From contig DCBA01000114.1 of NCBI GenBank assembly GCA_002313255.1, positions 1 through 29,213 on the forward strand: 29,213 nt of DNA, written 5' to 3'. The translations under genes and the position numbers were made by a program. Positions 23,637 to 29,213 of the stretch are shown in pieces (position 1 is the first letter of the stretch; every line of letters starts with the position of its first letter). The notes beneath the pieces were generated by a model. It saw only the letters and a program-made list of their open reading frames with translations, was not told the DNA's origin and did not search any database. The DNA comes from Gammaproteobacteria bacterium UBA1119 (GTDB lineage: Bacteria > Pseudomonadota > Gammaproteobacteria > Pseudomonadales > Azotimanducaceae).

Positions 23637-24944
23637 CTACAGAACGTACCCACGTTCATTGTGTTCGGAAAGATCCAACCCAAGAACCTCGTTGTCACCT
23701 GTGACCCGATTAGTTCCAACGAGCCGCCCGACCAGAAGAAGAATCGCCCAGGTAACCACGGCCGTATAGACCATGACGGCAACTGCCCCGATAAACTGCG
23801 TCAACAACTGACTACCTATGGAAATAGTCTCTTGACCGGCAAAAATCCCAAGCGTTTTACTAGCAAAAACTGCCGTCATCATGATTCCAAGAAATCCTCC
23901 AACTGCGTGCACCGGAAAAACGTCGAGAGTGTCGTCGATTTTCAACTTCTGTTTCATGATGTTGGTTGCATAAAAACAGACCAGGCCAGCGGCAACACCG
24001 ATCACCAACGCACCAGCAGGTCCAACAAAGCCAGACGCGGGTGTAATGGTTCCGAGGCCGGCTACCATACCGGTCACTGCGCCGAGGGCGCTTGGTTTTC
24101 CGTACTTAATCCATTCGACGGACATCCACGTGAACGCACCGGCTGCTGCTGAGATATGAGTCGCAGCGATAGCCATGGCTGCATTACCACCGGCGGTCAA
24201 TGCGCTCCCGCCATTAAAACCGAACCAACCAACCCAGAGCATACCCGCCCCGGCCATCGTCAGTGTCATGTTGTGCGGTGGCATGGGCTGGGTGGGAAAT
24301 CCTTGCCGCGCTTTTAGCACCAACGCCGTCACCACAGCCGCCGTACCCGCCGTAATGTGCACGACACTGCCACCGGCAAAGTCGAGAAATCCCCGTTCGA
24401 ATAACCAGCCGCTTTCGGCCCAAACCCAATGCGTGATCGGTGCATACACAATAATTGACCAAAGCGCTGTAAACAGCAGGACCGAAACAAAGCGCATCCG
24501 TTCTGCAAAACCACCCACAATGAGTGCCGGCGTAATAATCGCGAAGGTCAGTTGGAAGATCGCGAAGCTCGACTCCGGAATCGTTCCCCATAATGCTTCC
24601 TCGCCGACGCCAGCGAAGAGGGCTTTCGAAAGTCCTCCAATTAGAGAATTGCCAACATCAAACGCAAGGCTGTAGCCAATCAAGAGCCAAAGGATCGTCA
24701 CCACACAGGTAATCGAGAAACATTGCATCAACACACTAAGGACGTTGCGCGAACGCACCAAACCGGCATAAAAAAGCGACAGCCCGGGAATGGTCATGAA
24801 GAGTACTAACGCCGTTGACGTCAAAATCCATGCGGTATCACCGGCATTCAGATCGTCTGCGCTCGCCCAGTTAACGCCAAGTACCAACGCAACCACCGAA
24901 ATACGTTTAGCCTGCTGAACCCAATCGCTCGAGCTAAATTTCAT
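23637..24944 (-). CDS. amt: Ammonium transporter Amt
   Basis: A 435-residue trimeric ammonium channel in the inner membrane. A cleavable-looking N-terminal signal segment (ISVVALVLGVNWASADD) precedes the first helix. Family marks are PGLSLFYAGLVRSRNVLSVLMQ, the first pore histidine in FAGGSVVHITAGTAAVV, and the second pore histidine in VFPVHAVGGFLGI. I chose the ATG at 24944 because GGAGGT lies six bases upstream; the longer frame to 24986 adds 14 improbable residues. It lies downstream of glnK on the same strand, which matches the universal glnK-amtB arrangement, in which GlnK blocks the channel when nitrogen is plentiful. The next gene upstream beyond glnK is ureG. Confidence 0.95.
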   Translation of the reverse strand: MKFSSSDWVQQAKRISVVALVLGVNWASADDLNAGDTAWILTSTALVLFMTIPGLSLFYAGLVRSRNVLSVLMQCFSITCVVTILWLLIGYSLAFDVGNSLIGGLSKALFAGVGEEALWGTIPESSFAIFQLTFAIITPALIVGGFAERMRFVSVLLFTALWSIIVYAPITHWVWAESGWLFERGFLDFAGGSVVHITAGTAAVVTALVLKARQGFPTQPMPPHNMTLTMAGAGMLWVGWFGFNGGSALTAGGNAAMAIAATHISAAAGAFTWMSVEWIKYGKPSALGAVTGMVAGLGTITPASGFVGPAGALVIGVAAGLVCFYATNIMKQKLKIDDTLDVFPVHAVGGFLGIMMTAVFASKTLGIFAGQETISIGSQLLTQFIGAVAVMVYTAVVTWAILLLVGRLVGTNRVTGDNEVLGLDLSEHNERGYVL

Positions 24945-25003
24945 CCCCGACCTCCAAAGCTTGCTCCGATAACGCCCGTCGTCCATTTACAAATGGGACT
25001 TGT

Positions 25004-25366
<363 letters not shown>

Positions 25367-25522
25367 TCAGGGCCAAGACCCCAAAACAATCTCTCCTCGC
25401 CAAAATTTCTCGGCCAAACATCTTGAACACATTAGCCATCGGCATCAACGGTCCCCTCGAGTTGCCCAGGTTGTTAATGTCGCAACGGCTTATGTGGGGT
25501 ACACCCAAAGGTTCACACTGCA

Positions 25523-26131
25523 TTATCTTGTAAGCACTCCTTCATCGACGACGAAACCGACGACTTCCTCTAGGCCCTGACCCGTCAAAAGATTGGTGAA
25601 AACAAAAGGTGCCTCGCCACGCATTTTGCGCGCGTCGCGTTCCATCACATCAAGCGATGCGCCCACGTGCGGCGCTAAGTCCGTCTTATTAATGATGAGC
25701 AAGTCTGAACGCGTAATCGCCGGCCCACCCTTTCTGGGTATCTTTTCGCCCGCCGCAACGTCGATGACATAAATCGTCATATCAACTAGCTCTGGGCTGA
25801 ACGTCGCGCTCAGATTGTCACCACCGCTTTCCAAAATCACAACGTCGAGCTCGGGAAATCTCGTCGTAAGATCTTCGATAGCGACCATGTTCATCGAAGC
25901 ATCTTCTCGAATGGCCGTGTGAGGACAACCGCCAGTCTCCACCCCAACGATCCTGTCTTCCGACAGTGCTTGAGAGCGGACCAACATCTCAGCATCTTCG
26001 TGCGTGTAGATATCGTTGGTAACCACCGCTATTTCGTAGTCTCCACGCATCCGTTTACACAACGCTTCCACTAGCGTCGTTTTACCCGAGCCCACAGGAC
26101 CGCCAATTCCAACTCTCAACGCTGGTTTCAT
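25523..26131 (-). CDS. ureG: Urease accessory GTPase UreG
   Basis: A 202-residue SIMIBI-class GTPase that powers nickel delivery into urease. The P-loop is [13 protein letters not shown], the nickel-binding CPH motif is in [19 protein letters not shown], and [17 protein letters not shown] and [13 protein letters not shown] supply the remaining G-motifs. I chose the ATG at 26131, directly before the family start [11 protein letters not shown], with GAAGG upstream; the longer frame to 26251 overlaps ureF. The ureF stop is ten bases away, so it is translated from the same message. It works in the cytoplasm with UreF, UreE and a UreD/H, which is not seen in the window. Confidence 0.96.
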   Translation of the reverse strand: MKPALRVGIGGPVGSGKTTLVEALCKRMRGDYEIAVVTNDIYTHEDAEMLVRSQALSEDRIVGVETGGCPHTAIREDASMNMVAIEDLTTRFPELDVVILESGGDNLSATFSPELVDMTIYVIDVAAGEKIPRKGGPAITRSDLLIINKTDLAPHVGASLDVMERDARKMRGEAPFVFTNLLTGQGLEEVVGFVVDEGVLTR

Positions 26132-26141
26132 CCTGATGCCT

Positions 26142-26798
26142 TCACGATCGAAAGATCCTTGAGTACTGTGTTTCATGCCACATGCTGGCAAGAGCCAGTC
26201 CAGGTGCACTATTGCCAATGTCTTCATCCGAACACTCGAGCGCTTCGTCAACGGCCATTGGTATATGTTCGATCAGATCCCGGAGTACCAGTTGACCCTC
26301 CGTGTGCCCAAGAGGAATCAATTTTGTAGCGCCTAACACTTGATTCTCACACCATGCCCAGGCGTATCCACTCAATGCATCTAAACCAGTAATTCCAGCG
26401 TTAACAGCGAACACTGAAAACGCGACCACATACCCAGGCCGCCACTTAGGGATTGGTTGATCCAGCTCCGCGGCCAATCGCATGAGTGTTATACCCATTG
26501 CGTCTTCCTCGTCACGCAGCTCCCTCGTTTCGCGGTGGGACCGACAAACATCATCCCAATATCCAAGGTCGGCCGTGTCCTTAGAACTCCAAGCCCGATG
26601 GGCTCGATGGATGATAGGTAAATCGATATGGGCGATGGTGTGGTGAAGTAGCTCGGATATCCATTTCAGGGCATCGGTCCGATCGCCAATCCAGCCGCAC
26701 TGCACGGCATGCTCGAGACCTTGGGAATATTGATAGGCCCCAATAGGAAGCATCGGACTAATGAGCTGCCAGAGCTTTGCGGGGTTATGCGGAGGCAT
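26142..26798 (-). CDS. ureF: Urease accessory protein UreF
   Basis: A 218-residue all-helical protein that forms the UreD-UreF-UreG activation complex. Recognised by [29 protein letters not shown] at the N-terminus, the [14 protein letters not shown] segment and the C-terminal [22 protein letters not shown], all typical of the family. I chose the ATG at 26798; the frame is open further upstream but only from a TTG codon and with no family-like residues. The start overlaps the ureE stop by 14 bases. It probably provides the GTPase-activating and scaffold role during nickel insertion into UreC. Confidence 0.95.
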   Translation of the reverse strand: MPPHNPAKLWQLISPMLPIGAYQYSQGLEHAVQCGWIGDRTDALKWISELLHHTIAHIDLPIIHRAHRAWSSKDTADLGYWDDVCRSHRETRELRDEEDAMGITLMRLAAELDQPIPKWRPGYVVAFSVFAVNAGITGLDALSGYAWAWCENQVLGATKLIPLGHTEGQLVLRDLIEHIPMAVDEALECSDEDIGNSAPGLALASMWHETQYSRIFRS

Positions 26799-27264
26799 GG
26801 GAGTGTGAGTGAGCGCTGTACGCCCCCGATTCTGGTTCAAACGGTGCCCAGTGCTCTTTAGGCTCTAATCCGAGCTCTTGCAACATGCTGTCCAGGACAT
26901 GATCCTGGAGATAGCGCAGCCAACCCAAACCAATCTGTACCGAAACGTGGCGATTACCTAGGTGATACGCGGCCTTGACTAATACTTCAGCATCATCACT
27001 GGCGACCGTCGACACCCGCTCACACGCCGCGATAATGTGAACAATACTCCCCCCGTCAGAAACCAGACTGTCGCCTCCACGCATCAACGTTCCTCTCGGT
27101 AGGTTGATCGTTATATTCTGGCCTGACCGAGTTTGCGTCCGCTGCCGAGTCTTCTGTCGACGCTGAAACGAGAGTATGACGGTCCCATCCGAATCCGAAC
27201 TTGCGGTTCGATCTGTTCGGTCACAAATTGTGTATGTCTCCAAAGTCCCCGTGTCTCCCTTCAA
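26785..27264 (-). CDS. ureE: Urease accessory nickel metallochaperone UreE
   Basis: A nickel-delivery chaperone of up to 159 residues. The C-terminal core contains [31 protein letters not shown], with the conserved GNRH histidine, then [11 protein letters not shown]. The last residues, [10 protein letters not shown], are a short histidine-rich tail that would bind additional nickel. No ATG or GTG start is available: the candidates are TTG at 27264, which overlaps the ureC stop by four bases, and TTG at 27243, which lies ten bases after a GGGAG ribosome binding site. I cannot decide between them; the second would shorten the protein by seven residues. The N-terminal domain ([27 protein letters not shown]) is the peptide-binding half. 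Confidence 0.92.
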   Translation of the reverse strand: MKGDTGTLETYTICDRTDRTASSDSDGTVILSFQRRQKTRQRTQTRSGQNITINLPRGTLMRGGDSLVSDGGSIVHIIAACERVSTVASDDAEVLVKAAYHLGNRHVSVQIGLGWLRYLQDHVLDSMLQELGLEPKEHWAPFEPESGAYSAHSHSHASA

Positions 27265-28964
27265 AAGAGAAAGAATCTTTGCGCCAGGGGTAGTTCGGTC
27301 GCCGGTTCACATGTCAGCAGTTCACCGTCGGCACGGACCTCGTACGTCTCGGGATCGACTTCGATTTCTGGGGTCCAGTCGTTCAACACCATGTCCGCTT
27401 TGCCGATCACCCGAGTTCCCTTAACCGGCACGACCTCTTTGGCTAGCCCAAGACGTTCGGCTATCCCGGCTTCGCTTCCTGCACGCGAAACAAAAGAGAC
27501 CGACGTCGCAGCCAGTGCTCCCCCAAAGGCCCCAAACATGGGGCGATAATGGACGGGTTGCGGGGTTGGTATCGACGCGTTTGGATCGCCCATAGGGGCC
27601 GCGACAATCATGCCGCCTTTTATGATTAATGCCGGTTTAGCACCAAAAAATCGAGGTTCCCAAAGCACCAGATCTGCAAGTTTTCCTGCTTCGACAGAAC
27701 CAATATGTTCCGCCATCCCATTGGCGACAGCAGGATTGATGGTGTACTTCGCGATGTAGCGTTTGACCCGAAAGTTGTCATGTCGAGGATTGTCCTCGGC
27801 AAGATAACCTCTCTGCACTTTCATTTTGTGAGCAGTCTGCCAGGTGCGACAAATAACCTCTCCCACTCTGCCCATCGCCTGCGAATCAGAGGCGATCATC
27901 GAGAACGCTCCTAGATCATGCAGAATATCTTCAGCGGCAATCGTTTCGCGTCGTATACGCGATTCCGCAAAAGCAACGTCTTCGGGAATACTCGGATCAA
28001 GATGATGACAGACCATGAGCATGTCGAGGTGTTCATCAACCGTGTTGACCGTATAGGGACGCGTCGGGTTCGTTGATGAGGGTAGAACATTGGGTAAACC
28101 GCACGCCTTGATGATGTCCGGCGCATGGCCTCCCCCAGCGCCTTCGGTATGAAAAGTATGGATCGATCGTCCCTTGAATGCTGCGAGCGTATCTTCCACG
28201 AATCCCGATTCGTTGAGGGTGTCTGTATGTATGGCCACTTGGACATCTGCCGCTTCGGCAACATTAAGGCAATTGTCGATGGCGGCGGGCGTTGTGCCCC
28301 AATCCTCGTGAAGTTTTAGCCCCATGGCTCCGGCCCGGACCTGCTCCTCCAATGCAATTGGGAGACTCGCGTTTCCCTTGCCCATGTAGCCGATATTCAT
28401 CGGTAATCCATCGGCCGCCTGCAGCATTTTCCCGATGTGCCACGGACCTGGAGTGCACGTGGTGGCATTTGTACCGGTCGCCGGGCCTGTCCCGCCTCCA
28501 AGCATTGTTGTAATTCCCGACATCAGTGCTTCTTCTATCTGTTGAGGACAGATGAAGTGGACGTGTGCATCGATACCACCCGCAGTAAGTATCTTGCCTT
28601 CTCCTGCAATCACCTCCGTTCCCGGGCCGATGACGATGTCCACCTCAGGTTGGGTGTCGGGATTTCCCGCCTTACCAATTGCAGCAATACGCCCGTCTTT
28701 TATGCCCACATCAGCTTTGACGATCCCCCAATAATCCACAATGAGTGCATTCGTAATAACCGTATCGACCGTCTCGTCCGATGATCTCTGGCTCTGGCCC
28801 ATGCCGTCGCGAATCACCTTGCCTCCACCAAATTTCACCTCGTCGCCATACACCGCCCAGTCTTTCTCGACCTCGATAATTAGGTCTGTGTCTGCAAGAC
28901 GTACTCGATCACCCGTGGTTGGTCCATACATCTCGGCATATGCTCGACGGTTGAGTGTGCTCAT
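27261..28964 (-). CDS. ureC: Urease alpha (catalytic) subunit UreC
   Basis: The 567-residue catalytic subunit that hydrolyses urea to ammonia and carbamate. The full active site is present: nickel ligands His134 and His136 (DAHVHF), the carbamylated Lys217 bridging both nickels (MGLKLHEDW), His219, His246 (VAIHTDT), His272 (TFHTEG) and Asp360 (IASDSQAMG). The flap cysteine and its catalytic neighbour are Cys319 and His320 (MVCHHLD). Length and numbering equal the standard bacterial subunit. The ATG overlaps the ureB stop by four bases, and the ureE frame begins at the ureC stop, so the operon is tightly packed. It assembles with UreA and UreB in the cytoplasm and needs UreDEFG for nickel. Confidence 0.99.
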   Translation of the reverse strand: MSTLNRRAYAEMYGPTTGDRVRLADTDLIIEVEKDWAVYGDEVKFGGGKVIRDGMGQSQRSSDETVDTVITNALIVDYWGIVKADVGIKDGRIAAIGKAGNPDTQPEVDIVIGPGTEVIAGEGKILTAGGIDAHVHFICPQQIEEALMSGITTMLGGGTGPATGTNATTCTPGPWHIGKMLQAADGLPMNIGYMGKGNASLPIALEEQVRAGAMGLKLHEDWGTTPAAIDNCLNVAEAADVQVAIHTDTLNESGFVEDTLAAFKGRSIHTFHTEGAGGGHAPDIIKACGLPNVLPSSTNPTRPYTVNTVDEHLDMLMVCHHLDPSIPEDVAFAESRIRRETIAAEDILHDLGAFSMIASDSQAMGRVGEVICRTWQTAHKMKVQRGYLAEDNPRHDNFRVKRYIAKYTINPAVANGMAEHIGSVEAGKLADLVLWEPRFFGAKPALIIKGGMIVAAPMGDPNASIPTPQPVHYRPMFGAFGGALAATSVSFVSRAGSEAGIAERLGLAKEVVPVKGTRVIGKADMVLNDWTPEIEVDPETYEVRADGELLTCEPATELPLAQRFFLF

Positions 28965-29213
28965 TCTGTATCCTCCAGGTGACCCATCACTTTGGCATTG
29001 AAGCCAAATATCTGACGTGATCCTGAATATTCAACCAGTTGAACCTCCCGCTCCTGGCCAGGCTCGAAACGAACGGCTGTCCCCGCCGGAATATCCAGGC
29101 GAAAGCCCCTCGCGGCATCCCTATCAAACGCTAACGCTCGGTTCGTTTCATAAAAGTGGAAGTGGGAGCCGACTTGAATGGGTCGATCGCCGGTATTTGA
29201 AACCATCGTGCGA
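28961..29213 (-). CDS. ureB: Urease beta subunit UreB (5' end cut by window)
   Basis: The small beta subunit, visible from inside its N-terminal half to the stop codon. The conserved segment [19 protein letters not shown] is followed by [38 protein letters not shown], typical of the family. The frame continues beyond the right edge of the window, so the ATG at 29206 is internal and not a start. The stop overlaps the ureC start (ATGA at 28961-28964). The upstream gene in the operon should be ureA, and ureD is expected further on. Confidence 0.96.
   Translation of the reverse strand, partial: RTMVSNTGDRPIQVGSHFHFYETNRALAFDRDAARGFRLDIPAGTAVRFEPGQEREVQLVEYSGSRQIFGFNAKVMGHLEDTE

Overview
This looks like a chromosomal segment of a gammaproteobacterium. 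The cmoA-cmoB pair, the PA0069-type radical SAM protein, the RND efflux pair, the CbbQ/CbbO-type proteins and the ureBCEFG-glnK-amt block all fit that group. Base composition is moderately G+C-rich. I cannot name a genus.

Layout. 1-1516: the 3' part of cmoA and all of cmoB (wobble uridine modification of tRNA). 1666-3156: a small membrane-anchored unknown protein and an acyl-CoA dehydrogenase. 3315-3899 (minus): an Smr-domain protein. 4249-8597: an RND efflux adaptor and pump, behind a promoter overlapped by two copies of one palindromic operator. 8623-10287: a small unknown protein divergent from an APC-type amino acid permease. 10265-11353 (minus): a SplB-like radical SAM protein. Its upstream region holds a near-perfect LexA box that also lies in the promoter of the divergent genes at 11477-12727 (quinol monooxygenase-like, glutathione transferase-like, DUF4242). 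12760-13863 (minus): an alpha/beta hydrolase. 13927-18172: a tight operon of two VOC (glyoxalase/extradiol dioxygenase fold) proteins, a CbbQ-type AAA+ ATPase and a CbbO-type VWA protein, with no RuBisCO in sight. 18221-18877 (minus): a Bax-inhibitor-1 family membrane protein. 19050-19126: an elongator tRNA-Met(CAT).

Immediately after the tRNA, about 19.3-23.5 kb forms a small, less G+C-rich aromatic-degradation islet: a truncated fumarylacetoacetate hydrolase-type gene, an extradiol dioxygenase-like VOC gene and an NTF2-like gene on the minus strand, divergent from a TetR regulator and an FAD-dependent aromatic hydroxylase. It ends in a small Cro/C1-type regulator that overlaps a truncated NTF2-like gene. 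Broken genes at both edges suggest an acquired or rearranged segment.

23637-29213 (minus) is a nitrogen block read right to left: ureB (partial), ureC, ureE, ureF, ureG, glnK, amt. Urease would release ammonium from urea, Amt would import ammonium and GlnK would gate Amt.

The items I consider most worth a second look are the RuBisCO-less CbbQ/CbbO pair fused into an operon with VOC proteins, the LexA box controlling a photolyase-like radical SAM gene and a divergent redox operon, the doubled operator on the RND promoter, and the broken-edged catabolic islet, whose hydroxylase carries an EF-hand-like loop.
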